This document shows, in pieces, positions 24,909 to 33,900 of a stretch of DNA of 64,000 nucleotides. Below the pieces are notes generated by a model. The model did not search any database, was not told the origin of the DNA, and was given only the letters and a program-made list of their open reading frames with translations. The translations under genes and the position numbers were made by a program. The stretch is from Flavonifractor sp. An112. GTDB taxonomy: Bacteria > Bacillota > Clostridia > Oscillospirales > Oscillospiraceae. Positions within the stretch are counted from its first letter, which is position 1; each line of letters opens with the position of its first letter. The DNA lies in assembly GCF_002161085.1 (NCBI RefSeq), contig NZ_NFLU01000001.1, forward strand, positions 248,001 through 312,000, given 5' to 3'.

Positions 24909-25285
24909 ACTGTTTCCTCTCCATACAGAAGGCTGAGGGTCTCGGTCAGCTCCGCCAGGGTGACGCCGCCGGTCTTGGCGATGTCCACCGCTTGGGAGAG
25001 ATGCTCCTCCGCCCGGCGGAGGGTCTCCTCATGGACCAGCTCCAGGTTTCGTGGGGCTACAAAGCACCCCTTCCCCGGCACGGTGGTGATGAAGCCGTCC
25101 CGCTCCAGCTCTTCATAGGCTCGTTTGGTGGTGATGACAGAAATACGCAGTTCCTTGGCCAGCAGCCGCATGGAGGGAAGGGCCTCCCCCTCGGCCAGCT
25201 CTCCCCGGAGGATGAGGCCCTTCATCTGCCGGGTGATCTGGTCGTAAATGGGCACGCCGCCGGAGTTGCTGATGATGATATCCAT
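24905..25285 (-). CDS. GntR-family regulator (YtrA subfamily)
   Basis: A 126-residue repressor with an N-terminal winged helix (GVPIYDQITRQMKGLIL ... GEALPSMRLLAKELRISVITTKRAYEELERDGFI) and a short C-terminal dimerization helix pair, as in the YtrA group. GAGGTG precedes the ATG at 25285. It is the first gene of the ABC operon and lies directly downstream of a perfect dyad that should be its own operator. Confidence 0.92.
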   Translation of the reverse strand: MDIIISNSGGVPIYDQITRQMKGLILRGELAEGEALPSMRLLAKELRISVITTKRAYEELERDGFITTVPGKGCFVAPRNLELVHEETLRRAEEHLSQAVDIAKTGGVTLAELTETLSLLYGEETV

Positions 25286-25303
25286 GGTGCACCTCGTTGT
25301 CAT

Positions 25304-25355
25304 ACTGTATATACTTGACATATACAGTAATAACACATAGATACGCAGTTGTCAA
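25304..25355 (-). promoter_or_regulatory. Promoter and palindromic operator of the GntR-ABC operon
   Basis: On the minus strand TTGACA (25355-25350), a 17-bp spacer and TATTAC form the promoter. A perfect 9-7-9 palindrome, ACTGTATAT/ATATACAGT (25304-25328), lies against the -10. This is the layout for repression by a YtrA-type GntR regulator. Confidence 0.8.
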
Positions 25356-25435
25356 GGGGCGGGAAAAATTTTCTTGCCAGAAAGAGTTGGAACCGGTATG
25401 ATGGGGACAGAGGATCATCAAAGGAGGAACGTGTC

Positions 25436-26506
25436 ATGTATGCGCCTATCCTGGAGATCAACACAAAAAAAGTGACCGAAAACGCCAAAAAGCTCCATGA
25501 TTTCTGTGCATCCAAGGGGGTGGAGCTGGTCTTTGCCACCAAAGGCTTCTCGGCCCGGCCGGAGGTGATTCGGGCGGCCATGGCAGGGGGCATCACCTCC
25601 TTTGCCGACAGCCGGATGAAGAATATCATGGCCGCCAAGGAGGCTATCCCCGGCCTCAAGTACCTGCTCATCCGTATCCCCGCTATCCTGGAGGCCGAGG
25701 AGGTGGTCCGCTGGGCAGACTGGAGTCTCCAGAGCCAGATCGAGGTGATCCGGGCAGTATCGGAGGCCGCCCTCCGGCAGGGCAAGGTCCACCCCATCAT
25801 CCTGATGATTGACGTGGGAGATCTGCGGGAGGGGGTGTTCGGCCGGGAGCAGCTGGACGAGATCGTACCCCAGATTCTGGACTGCCCCGGTGTGAAATTA
25901 GTGGGGTTAGGCACCAACGTGGGGTGCTACGGCAGTGTGCTGCCCTCGGTGGACAACACCGCCATTCTGGTGGAGCTGCGGGACTACCTCAACAGGACCT
26001 ACGGCTGCTCCATCTCGGTGCTGTCGGCAGGAGGCACCTGCGCCCTCAAGCTGCTGGAGGACGGCGTTATGCCCGCCGGAATCAATCAGCTGCGGGTGGG
26101 TGAAGCGGTACTTTTCGGCGAGGACACCACCGGCAACCGGTTCCTGGACGGCTATCATCAGGATGCCTTCCTGTTCAAGGCCCAGGTGGTAGAGCTGCGG
26201 CGCAAGCCTTCGGTACCCATCGGTGAGCTGGGCCGGGATGGCAAGGGGGACACCCCGGAGTATCCTGACCGTGGTGTGCGCCTGCGGGCCATCTGCGCCG
26301 CCGGAAAACAGGACGTAGCCTGGGCCGCCCTCACCCCCACCCTGCCGGGGGCGGAGATGATTGGAGCCAGTTCCGACCATTTGATCGTGGACGTGGAGGA
26401 CTGCGGCGGCCAGGTGCAGGTGGGCGACTGGCTGGAATTCCGGTGCGGCTATATGGCAGTGCTGGACGCCACCACCTCCGCCTATGTAGATATTGTGGTG
26501 AAGTAA
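25436..26506 (+). CDS. Alanine/ornithine racemase family PLP enzyme
   Basis: A 356-residue fold-type III PLP enzyme. The N-terminal TIM-barrel domain carries the likely PLP lysine K36 in VFATKGFSARPE, and the phosphate-binding stretch LSAGGTCALKLL is present. C-terminal motifs (RVGEAVLFGEDTT, SSDHLIVDVED) match the alanine/ornithine racemase-like family; Orr from Clostridium makes D-ornithine. Substrate could be ornithine, alanine or another amino acid. AAAGGAGG upstream fixes the start. It is a single gene, divergent from the GntR operon. Confidence 0.85.
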   Translation: MYAPILEINTKKVTENAKKLHDFCASKGVELVFATKGFSARPEVIRAAMAGGITSFADSRMKNIMAAKEAIPGLKYLLIRIPAILEAEEVVRWADWSLQSQIEVIRAVSEAALRQGKVHPIILMIDVGDLREGVFGREQLDEIVPQILDCPGVKLVGLGTNVGCYGSVLPSVDNTAILVELRDYLNRTYGCSISVLSAGGTCALKLLEDGVMPAGINQLRVGEAVLFGEDTTGNRFLDGYHQDAFLFKAQVVELRRKPSVPIGELGRDGKGDTPEYPDRGVRLRAICAAGKQDVAWAALTPTLPGAEMIGASSDHLIVDVEDCGGQVQVGDWLEFRCGYMAVLDATTSAYVDIVVK

Positions 26507-26507
26507 A

Positions 26508-26547
26508 TAAAAAAGGTCCCGGGCCGCTGGTCCGGGACCTTTTTTGC
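26508..26547. terminator. Bidirectional terminator
   Basis: AAGGTCCCGG pairs with CCGGGACCTT, with A and T runs on the two sides. It serves the racemase gene and the remnant on the other strand. Confidence 0.88.
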
Positions 26548-27385
26548 CTATTGCGTTGTGTCCGGCAGGAAAATGGAGCAGTCCCCAAACTGGATGTGGT
26601 CGATCCGCTCCAGCGGGATGGGGATATCAAAGGCCGAGACGCCGTAGAAGTAATCTCGTCCTCCTGGTCCATCCGGACCTGGATCGCCATATCCGTTTGC
26701 CCCGTTGATGGTGACGGTGGAACCATCCTTACAGACTAGCGTTAATTCATAGTGGACAAAGGATCCCGCGTCCTGCGGATAGGAGAGGGTGAAGCTGACC
26801 GACAGCGGGGAGAGGGTCAGCGATTCCAGCGTGACCATAGTCTGGGTCTCTGTGTCCAGGCGGACAGCCCCGGCTGGGTCTACCTCCAGAATCTTGCTCC
26901 GGTAGAGATGATCCAGTGCAAAGCTCCACGTTCCCTCCAGAATCATAGGCTCCTCTCCAGAGGTACCCTCCCTAGGGATAAGCGCCAGATCGGTGAGATA
27001 CAGCGTCTTGGATACGCCATCGTTCCAGTTTACACCGCCCGGCCGGCCATAGAGGATAAAGACCAGCTCCACCACATTGTCCCCAGGGGTGCTGTCAGGC
27101 AGGAACCGCGCTTTCTGCACTCCCCAGTCCAGTCTTTCGCCGGTGGCGGTGTCCCGCAGGTCCACATCCAGGAACACATGATCCTCCTGAGTACCCATAT
27201 CGGGCAGGACCGTGCCCTCCGGGGCCTCCACCCGCAGGCGGAGGTAACAGTTGTACGCATCGGCCACCGAGGCCAGCGGGGTAATGGTAATGCCGTTGCT
27301 GGTGGAGGGGGCCAGATCGGTGGTACCCATCTCGTCCAGCAGGGCCTTCTGCCCCTCGTCCAGGGGGGGGCGCTTTCAATGGTAA
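26548..27385 (-). pseudogene. Remnant of an anti-sigma-like protein, N-terminus missing
   Basis: The open frame encodes about 260 residues that look like the extracytoplasmic C-terminal part of a membrane anti-sigma factor (beta-rich, ending with DHIQFGDCSIFLPD). The frame continues upstream for a few codons (LDEGQKALLDE) and then hits a TGA. There is no cytoplasmic domain, membrane helix or convincing start. The break sits by a run of eight G (27363-27370) next to the truncated sigma gene. I infer an internal deletion that removed the end of the sigma gene and the start of this one. Confidence 0.6.
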
Positions 27386-27392
27386 AAAAGAA

Positions 27393-27728
27393 TCAAAGAG
27401 ATTGCCGGGGCCCCGGATCGCCGGAGGGCTCCAGGTCCAGAAGATCCTCCTCCAGAGGCAGCTCCTTCCCCAGTTCCCGCAGGCGGTTTTTGGCTCTGTT
27501 GCGGACAATCGCACTGAGATAGCCCCGCACCCGGCCGGGCACCAGCTTGTGGGCGTTATTCCACAGGGCCAGGAAGGAATCGGACACCACCTCCTCCACA
27601 TCCCTGGGGGCGTCCCGCAGAATGGAGGAGGCCACTCCGCAGGCAAAGGCCATGTCCCGGTCCATCAAAGCCTCCAGAGCGGCAGGGTCACCCCGCTTCA
27701 TCCGCCGGATCAGTTCTCCTTCCTCCAT
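27393..27728 (-). pseudogene. Truncated ECF sigma factor lacking region 4
   Basis: The 111-residue frame starts well (GGAGGTGAG before the ATG at 27728; EEGELIRRMKRGDPAALEAL). It contains sigma region 2 (RDVEEVVSDSFLALWNNAHKL ... RGYLSAIVRNRAKNRLR) but stops right after PSGDPGPRQSL, where region 4 should begin. Without region 4 it cannot recognise a -35 element in the usual way. The next frame downstream is the decapitated anti-sigma-like gene, so the pair appears to have been damaged by one deletion. A short product acting otherwise cannot be excluded. Confidence 0.65.
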
Positions 27729-27745
27729 CCGCTCACCTCCACACT

Positions 27746-27759
27746 TGAAAGCGCTTTCA
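27746..27759. promoter_or_regulatory. Perfect cre-like palindrome
   Basis: TGAAAGCGCTTTCA matches the CcpA catabolite-response element consensus and is a perfect palindrome. It lies 18 bp before the start codon of the truncated sigma gene. A LacI/CcpA-type protein is the likely binder. Confidence 0.6.
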
Positions 27760-27914
27760 CCTATCTTAACACAAAAAACGAGCATCTGGTTTCAACCAAC
27801 ACAGACCAAACCCAAAACCGCGCCGTGTTCCGACCATATTTTTCCAGCTTATGGGTTACACTGTCTCTGATACCGGAAGGGCAAATACGCCCCAAAGCAA
27901 AGGAGACAGGGACC

Positions 27915-30260
27915 ATGGCAACAAAAGAGAAGCTGAAAACCAAGGCGGCGCGGCTGCGGGAGGAGGCCCGGGAGACGGGAAAGGTGGTATTCCGTGCCCC
28001 GGCGCTGGTGCGCTTTGCCGAATGCGTCATCCGCTTTTTGCTGGGGGCCCTGCTGGCGGGGGCGGAAATCTTCGGGGGGTACGCCCCCTTTGGACTGGGA
28101 CTGGTGGGAGCCTCCGGCTCCGGGCTGGACGGCTTCTGCGCCCTGCTGGGGGCCTGCTTCGGCTACCTGACCATGGAGGGCTTTGTGGAGGGCCTGCGGT
28201 ACGCGGCGGCCTGTGTGCTGGTCTTTTCGGTGGCCTTCGCCTTCTTTGACGTAGGGGCCTACCGGAAGAGCTGGTTTATGCCGCTGGCCGCCGCCGCCAT
28301 CGACGGGGCTACCGGCTTCATCTACCTGTCCGACCAAGGCTGGACGCCGGAAAGTTTGATCTTCTTCGGCACTGAACTGCTGTTGTGTGGGGCGTCGGTA
28401 TACTTCTACCGCATTGCCTTCACCCCCTGGACCGAAAAGCGGGAGGAGGAGGGGCTGACCGCCCGGCAGACCATCAGCCTGCTGCTGCTGTTAGGTACCC
28501 TGCTGCTCACCCTGTCCAAGCTGACCCTGCTGGGGGATCTGTCGGTAGGCCGCTTTGCCGCCGCGGTGGCGGTGATGGCGGTGGCCTACAAGGGAGGCGT
28601 CAGCATCGGCGCCACCGCCGGCGTGGCGGTTGGTCTGGGTATGGACCTGTCCACCGGTGGGATGCCCTTTTACGCCATGGCCTACGCCCTGTCCGGGGTG
28701 ATGACCGGCGTGTTCCACCGCCAGGGCAAGCTGGCCGCCACCCTGGCCTATGTACTGTCCAACGCTCTGGCGGTATTGTGGACCTGGAAGGACGGACTGC
28801 ACATTCCTCTGCTCTATGAGGTGTTTGCCGCCTCGGTAGTCTTTCTCCTGCTGCCGGACAAGCTGCTGCGGCAGGTGGGCGCCCTGGTGGCCCGGGAGCC
28901 CAAACACGGCACTCAGGAGCGAGCCATGGCCTATGTAAAGGGCCGGATGGAGGACACCGCCGCCGCCTTCAAGAGTCTGTACGAATCCATGCGGGGTACC
29001 CTCCACACCGGACGTCCCAACGATAACGACACTGCCGCTATCTTTGACCGGGCGGCGGACCGGGTGTGCAAGCGCTGCCCGCTCCAGACCTCCTGCTGGC
29101 AGCGGGATTATGTGTCCACCTACAACGCCCTCAACGACGCCCTGCCCGCCATGCTGGAGCGGGGCCGGGGCGAGGGGGGCGACTTCCCCGCTTATTTCTC
29201 CAACCGCTGCATGAAGTTTGCCGACTTCCTCACCGCCGTCAACGAGGAGCTGGCAGGACTGCTCTACCGGCGGCAGTACCAGAGCCGTCTGCGGGAGAAT
29301 CGGGCGGCGGTCTGCCGGCAGTACGGCGAGCTGGCTGAGGTGCTGGGCACGGCGGCGGCGGAGCTGAGCGCCGAGCTCATCCCCGACCCGCTGCGGGAAA
29401 AGCGGCTGAGGCAATATCTCACCGCCCAGGGCGTGGAGTGCGAGCTAGCCGTGTATTACGACGAAGCGGGCCACTTACGGGTAGAGCTGGAGGGGGCCGG
29501 GCTCTCTCCCCTGCGGCAGAGCAGCCAGGTGGACAAGCTGGCCAAGCTGATGAACTTCCCCCTCCGGCTGGTGGAGGAGGGCCGCCGGGACAGGCTGGTG
29601 CTGGTGCAAAGCGAGCCGCTGATGGCGGTGGCCGGGGTGGCCGCCCGAAAGAAGGACGGGCAAACCGTGTCGGGTGATACGGGGGCCTGGTTTAAACACG
29701 ACGACGGCGCCCTCTATGTGCTGCTGTGCGACGGCATGGGTTCCGGACGGCTGGCCCAGCGGGAGAGCACCCTGGCGGTGCGGCTACTGGAGCAGTTCCT
29801 CCGGGCGGGCGTGCGGCCGGAAAATGCCCTGCGGACTCTCAGCTCCGCCCTGGCCCTCCGGGGTGAGGATGAAATCGGCTTCACCACCATCGACCTTTTG
29901 CGGGTGGATCTTTTCACCGGCGAAGGCGACATCTACAAATACGGCGCGGCCCCCAGCTATGTAAAAAAAGGGACCGCCGTCAGCCGGGTTACCGGCTGCG
30001 CCCTCCCCGCCGGGCTGGCGGGCGGCGAGGGCGGCGCCCCCGATGTAACCCACCTAAAACTGGAGGCGGGAGACTGCGTACTGCTTATCAGCGACGGAGT
30101 CACCGGCGGACAGCCCGACCAGTGGGTACGGGACAAGCTGGCCGCCTTTGACGGCCAGAGCCCCCGGGAACTGGCCCAGGAGCTTATTGACGAGAGCGAT
30201 CAGCAGGCCGGCGCGGCGGACGACCGCGCCGCTCTGGTGCTCCGGCTCAGCAAGCGGTAA
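27915..30260 (+). CDS. spoIIE: Stage II sporulation protein E
   Basis: A 781-residue membrane serine phosphatase that dephosphorylates SpoIIAA, activates sigma-F in the forespore and acts in asymmetric septum formation. The N-terminal third holds about ten membrane segments (roughly residues 30-325). A regulatory middle region includes a Cys motif (RVCKRCPLQTSCW). The PP2C-type domain covers about residues 560-781, with the metal-binding LLCDGMGSG and LLISDGVTGG motifs and the ending AADDRAALVLR. GGAGACAGGGACC precedes ATG 27915. Its presence shows the host is an endospore former. A bidirectional terminator follows. Confidence 0.95.
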   Translation: MATKEKLKTKAARLREEARETGKVVFRAPALVRFAECVIRFLLGALLAGAEIFGGYAPFGLGLVGASGSGLDGFCALLGACFGYLTMEGFVEGLRYAAACVLVFSVAFAFFDVGAYRKSWFMPLAAAAIDGATGFIYLSDQGWTPESLIFFGTELLLCGASVYFYRIAFTPWTEKREEEGLTARQTISLLLLLGTLLLTLSKLTLLGDLSVGRFAAAVAVMAVAYKGGVSIGATAGVAVGLGMDLSTGGMPFYAMAYALSGVMTGVFHRQGKLAATLAYVLSNALAVLWTWKDGLHIPLLYEVFAASVVFLLLPDKLLRQVGALVAREPKHGTQERAMAYVKGRMEDTAAAFKSLYESMRGTLHTGRPNDNDTAAIFDRAADRVCKRCPLQTSCWQRDYVSTYNALNDALPAMLERGRGEGGDFPAYFSNRCMKFADFLTAVNEELAGLLYRRQYQSRLRENRAAVCRQYGELAEVLGTAAAELSAELIPDPLREKRLRQYLTAQGVECELAVYYDEAGHLRVELEGAGLSPLRQSSQVDKLAKLMNFPLRLVEEGRRDRLVLVQSEPLMAVAGVAARKKDGQTVSGDTGAWFKHDDGALYVLLCDGMGSGRLAQRESTLAVRLLEQFLRAGVRPENALRTLSSALALRGEDEIGFTTIDLLRVDLFTGEGDIYKYGAAPSYVKKGTAVSRVTGCALPAGLAGGEGGAPDVTHLKLEAGDCVLLISDGVTGGQPDQWVRDKLAAFDGQSPRELAQELIDESDQQAGAADDRAALVLRLSKR

Positions 30261-30269
30261 AACGGCATG

Positions 30270-30310
30270 AAAAAGGGCTCCCATCGGAACATTCCGATGG
30301 GAGCCCTTTG
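30270..30310. terminator. Bidirectional terminator
   Basis: AAGGGCTCCCATCGGAA pairs with its complement, with T runs on both outer sides. It separates spoIIE from the convergent rhomboid-like gene. Confidence 0.9.
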
Positions 30311-30318
30311 CGTATCTT

Positions 30319-31203
30319 TTATTCGATATGAACGTGGTTGTGGATATGCTCTGAGCAGTAGCAGTAGTAGCCGTTGCACTTGGAGCAGTACCGGAACTCC
30401 TCGTCGGGGTAGTCGGTGTCGGTCTTGCCGCAGACGGCGCACTTGTGGATATAACCCTTGGTTTGCTGGGCGTGCTTGGTAGCCTGCTTGAAGTTGACGG
30501 TCTGGCGGGAATGGCGGTGGGCCGTCTGCCGCTTCACCCGTCCCAGGCTGGCCATCAGGTCGTCCCAGAAGAAGATCAGGTAGTTGAGGATGGCCACGAT
30601 GGGAGCCACGATGCCCGCCAGTGCAAACATCCCGACCGTGGGGAGCTGCACCAGGTTGTAAATGATGTCGTAGGCAAAGAGAGCGGCGTCCAGCCAGGCC
30701 AGCCATTTGACCTTTACCGGAATCACGAAGAAAAGCAGTACCTGCATTTCCCCGTACAGGGTGGCAAAGGAGAAGAACATGGACAGGTTGACGTAGTGCA
30801 TAGTGGCGGTCTCCACGGGCAGAGGGATAAACAGATAGACCAGGAAGCCCGCAATGATATTAAGCACCACCCCAAGCAGGTAGAACACCGTAAACTTGGT
30901 CACGCCCCACTGCCGCTCCAGGATGGAGCCGATCCAGTAGTAGAAATACAGGGAGATGGCCAGGAAAAAGAGATTACTGGTCGTAGGCACAAAGATAAAG
31001 GTGAGCAACCGCCAGATCTCGCCTTTGTGGATGATATAGTAGGGCGCAAAGCACAGGGCGGACGACAGGGAAAAGCCCTGACTGAACTGATCCAGCAGCC
31101 ACACCAGAACATTGCCGATGACCACCACCAGCATCAGGTTGGGGATACCGAACCGGGGATGCTTATAACAGAACCGGTCCAGCCAGCGTTGAATCACACT
31201 CAA
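30319..31203 (-). CDS. Rhomboid-like membrane protein with C-terminal zinc-finger-like tail
   Basis: A 294-residue protein. A TTG start at 31203 with GGGAGGT upstream fits. About six membrane segments follow in the order of a rhomboid fold (GEIWRLLTFIFVPTT resembles the loop-1 WR motif; FYYWIGSILERQWG follows). The GxSG catalytic serine motif is missing; the equivalent region reads NLSMFFSFATLYG, so it is probably a non-proteolytic relative. The tail has paired cysteines (HKCAVCGKTD, YCSKCNGYYCYC) and ends in His residues (HIHNHVHIE), suggesting metal binding. Confidence 0.75.
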   Translation of the reverse strand: MSVIQRWLDRFCYKHPRFGIPNLMLVVVIGNVLVWLLDQFSQGFSLSSALCFAPYYIIHKGEIWRLLTFIFVPTTSNLFFLAISLYFYYWIGSILERQWGVTKFTVFYLLGVVLNIIAGFLVYLFIPLPVETATMHYVNLSMFFSFATLYGEMQVLLFFVIPVKVKWLAWLDAALFAYDIIYNLVQLPTVGMFALAGIVAPIVAILNYLIFFWDDLMASLGRVKRQTAHRHSRQTVNFKQATKHAQQTKGYIHKCAVCGKTDTDYPDEEFRYCSKCNGYYCYCSEHIHNHVHIE

Positions 31204-31308
31204 AGATCATTACCTCCCGATGGGCGGAATACCCGCCCCATCTTCAATGTGCCCAGTTTAGCAGGGCCAGGGAGAAAATTCCCAAACAATTTGTAAACTT
31301 TCCATCCG

Positions 31309-33627
31309 TTATTTCAGGATCTTGCGGATCTTCTCTTTCATCTTGGGGGTGAGAACCTTGGCCGCCGCCCGGTAAGGCAGCGGAGGCGGGGTCAGGTATT
31401 TCTGCTCCACCTGCTCAAAGGGCATGGCGGCAAAGGCAGCGAAGAAGGCCCCACGCTTGGCGTTGTGGGTCAGAGGAGAGGCCAGCCGGGGATTGCCCGC
31501 CACAGCCTCGGCCAGAGGCCGCTCCACCTGGCCCAGCTTGTCCGCCAGAGCGTCAAAGACCTTCTGTCCCTTGGCGCTGTTGACCAGAACCAGAGAAACA
31601 CCCTTCTCCCGGTCAGTGGGCAGCTTCAGCTTGGGGTCAAGGCCCCAGAAGTCACCCAGAGTCAGGTCCGCCGGACGGCTGGCGCTGGTATACCGGCACT
31701 TGGCACATACCGGCCGCAGGAAGAGCTGCATCCCGAAGCCCCGGCCAAAGGTGGTACGATGGAGGGGGGTAGTGGTGCTGCCTCCGTCGGCAAAGCGGAC
31801 CGTCATATGGGAGTGGGACCAGCCGTGGGCCTTGTCCCGGAACCGCAGCCCGGTGACCGGCGCGCCGTGCTCCATCCCCAGCTTTTTCAGATAGGCCTGG
31901 AACACCGCCGGAGAGGGTACGCCGTTACACACCAGATCGCAGGTGAGCAAGTTGTCGTAATCCCGGCCCAGGTAATGCTTCAGACCGTCCACCTGGCAGG
32001 CAAGGCCGGTAAAGAGCACCGGCTTACCCGCCTCCAGCTGTTCTTTCACCTGATGGAAGGTTTCCCCAAGATCGCTCTGAACATACTTGGAGCCCCGCAT
32101 GGCGGCCACTTCCTCCATGGAGGCGGCACAGGTATGGCGCACTGCCATGTAGCCGTCAAAGGCAGCGCCGTACACCACGCCTCCCTGGTCCAGTACATGG
32201 CCGGCCAGCAGAGAGAACACGCCGCCGGAGGAGCTGCCCGAGCGCACCTCGTCATTTTTGTTCCACACCCCGTGGGCGCAGTTGGGATCGGGGCCCTTTA
32301 CCGGCTCAGTCAGGGCGGGACAGGCGTTTTCACACTTGCGGCAGAGGATGCACTTCTCCCCCACCACAGGCCGCAGGAAGCCCTCATGGTCGGGTTTCAT
32401 CTCAATGGCCCCAACCGGGCAGACAGCGGCACAGGCGGTGCAGCCGGTGCAGTCCTCCGCCTTGCACAGATTGGGCTTGGCCCGCTCCTGGGCCGCGCCC
32501 ATTTCCTCCGGAAGAGCGGTGCCCTCCACCGCCGCTTTCAGATAGGCCAGGGAGTCCGCCCGGGCGGCCTCCAGCTTTTCGTAAACCTGGTCATAGTCCA
32601 TCTTGGCGTCGATGGGCGCAGTAGTATCCAGACCGATGATGCGGTCGGCGCACCCCAGCCGGGAGAGCAGGCTGTAGATCCGGGAGAAGGTGGGCTCCCG
32701 CCGCTCCTTGGGGGACATGGAGGTGAAGAAATCCTTCTTGAACTGGAGGGAGAAGGCCGCCCCGTGGAAGGAGTTGGTCACCACTGCGGCGGCGTGCTGG
32801 AACAGGCCCAGGAACTCCCGGGGGCCGGCGTCAAAGACGATCTCCTTGGCCCCGTCGATCTTCCGGCGGGCTCCCGCCAGCTGGACGATGGGCCACCCCG
32901 TCTGTCTGGACAGCGCCTGGGCATAGGGGGCCGCCTCTCCGGGATCGGAGACAAAGTAACACAGGATGTAAGGCCCCTGGTGTCTGGGGGCCGCGGCCAG
33001 CTTGCCCCAGTCCTCGCCGTTCAGCAGCAGGGTGGGGTCCAGCACTACCCGGGCCTCCCGGCCGGCTGCCTGACGCACCAGCACCTGGCCCCGCTTCTCA
33101 CGGACCGACAGGGCGGAGAAGGGTGCCAGAAAGCGCTTCAGCTCCGCTGCCTTGTCCTCCGGCAGTTGGGGCACGCCCAGGCTGGGGGCATAGGCAATGC
33201 GGCGGCCCTCCTGCACAAAGTCCAGCAGGAAGGCGGGGTCAAACTGCTTGGTCTGGAAAATGTAAGGATTCCAGATCTGATCGCTGCCCGACACATAGAC
33301 ATCGTAGGCCGGAGGCGCGTCCTGAAGTTGTCTGAAATCGGTATACCGCTGGGGAGACAGCTCCATCTCCTCCGCCACAAAGGCCTCAAAGCGCTGGAAC
33401 CGGCGCTGGAAGGCGGCGTAATGGAGGGCGGTATGGGCGTCTGACGCCATATCCCGCACAGAGGTGCTCTTCTTGAACAGCTGATTGGTGCGGGTGGTAT
33501 GGGGCAGGCGGTAATCAATGATCTGGCACTCATGCCCCAGGCGCTGAATGGCCTTCATGGTGGCCAGGGCCTGGAGCTGAGCGCCGTAGTGATGAGCAAA
33601 ATGGAATGTGATAAGACCGGTGCGCAT
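31309..33627 (-). CDS. Polysaccharide pyruvyltransferase fused to FrhB-like iron-sulfur protein
   Basis: A 772-residue two-part protein. Residues 1 to about 375 match the polysaccharide pyruvyltransferase (CsaB/WcaK) family (TFHFAHHYGAQLQALATM; YVSGSDQIWNPYIF; VVTNSFHGAAFSLQF), which adds ketal-pyruvate to wall or capsule sugars. Residues about 385-440 form a two-cluster ferredoxin (CTGCTACAAVCPVGAI; CILCRKCENACP). The rest matches the coenzyme F420 hydrogenase/dehydrogenase beta-subunit family (SSGGVFSLLAGHVLD, FTGLACQVDGLKHYLG, DLTLGDFWGLD). Such fusions occur in surface-polysaccharide loci of gut bacteria. Here the gene stands alone, so its substrate is unknown. Confidence 0.88.
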   Translation of the reverse strand: MRTGLITFHFAHHYGAQLQALATMKAIQRLGHECQIIDYRLPHTTRTNQLFKKSTSVRDMASDAHTALHYAAFQRRFQRFEAFVAEEMELSPQRYTDFRQLQDAPPAYDVYVSGSDQIWNPYIFQTKQFDPAFLLDFVQEGRRIAYAPSLGVPQLPEDKAAELKRFLAPFSALSVREKRGQVLVRQAAGREARVVLDPTLLLNGEDWGKLAAAPRHQGPYILCYFVSDPGEAAPYAQALSRQTGWPIVQLAGARRKIDGAKEIVFDAGPREFLGLFQHAAAVVTNSFHGAAFSLQFKKDFFTSMSPKERREPTFSRIYSLLSRLGCADRIIGLDTTAPIDAKMDYDQVYEKLEAARADSLAYLKAAVEGTALPEEMGAAQERAKPNLCKAEDCTGCTACAAVCPVGAIEMKPDHEGFLRPVVGEKCILCRKCENACPALTEPVKGPDPNCAHGVWNKNDEVRSGSSSGGVFSLLAGHVLDQGGVVYGAAFDGYMAVRHTCAASMEEVAAMRGSKYVQSDLGETFHQVKEQLEAGKPVLFTGLACQVDGLKHYLGRDYDNLLTCDLVCNGVPSPAVFQAYLKKLGMEHGAPVTGLRFRDKAHGWSHSHMTVRFADGGSTTTPLHRTTFGRGFGMQLFLRPVCAKCRYTSASRPADLTLGDFWGLDPKLKLPTDREKGVSLVLVNSAKGQKVFDALADKLGQVERPLAEAVAGNPRLASPLTHNAKRGAFFAAFAAMPFEQVEQKYLTPPPLPYRAAAKVLTPKMKEKIRKILK

Positions 33628-33900
33628 AGGCTCACTCCTCGTTTGCAGGCTATCCGTAATGATTCTATTTAGTATACCACAGGAATGGGCTGTTGTATAT
33701 CGTCAGAATGGAAATCCGCTGCTTTCATAGACATTCCGCTCCTTCTGTCGGAAATATTGACAGGATTCCCATTTTGTCTATGGCATTGCGGACGTCAAAC
33801 CGGTATGATATGCTATAGATTATTATGGACAGGCTGTCCCCTGCCCTTTTTGGGGGACGGGCCTTCTTCTTACTACAGGGCGAAAGGAGGGTATACATCA

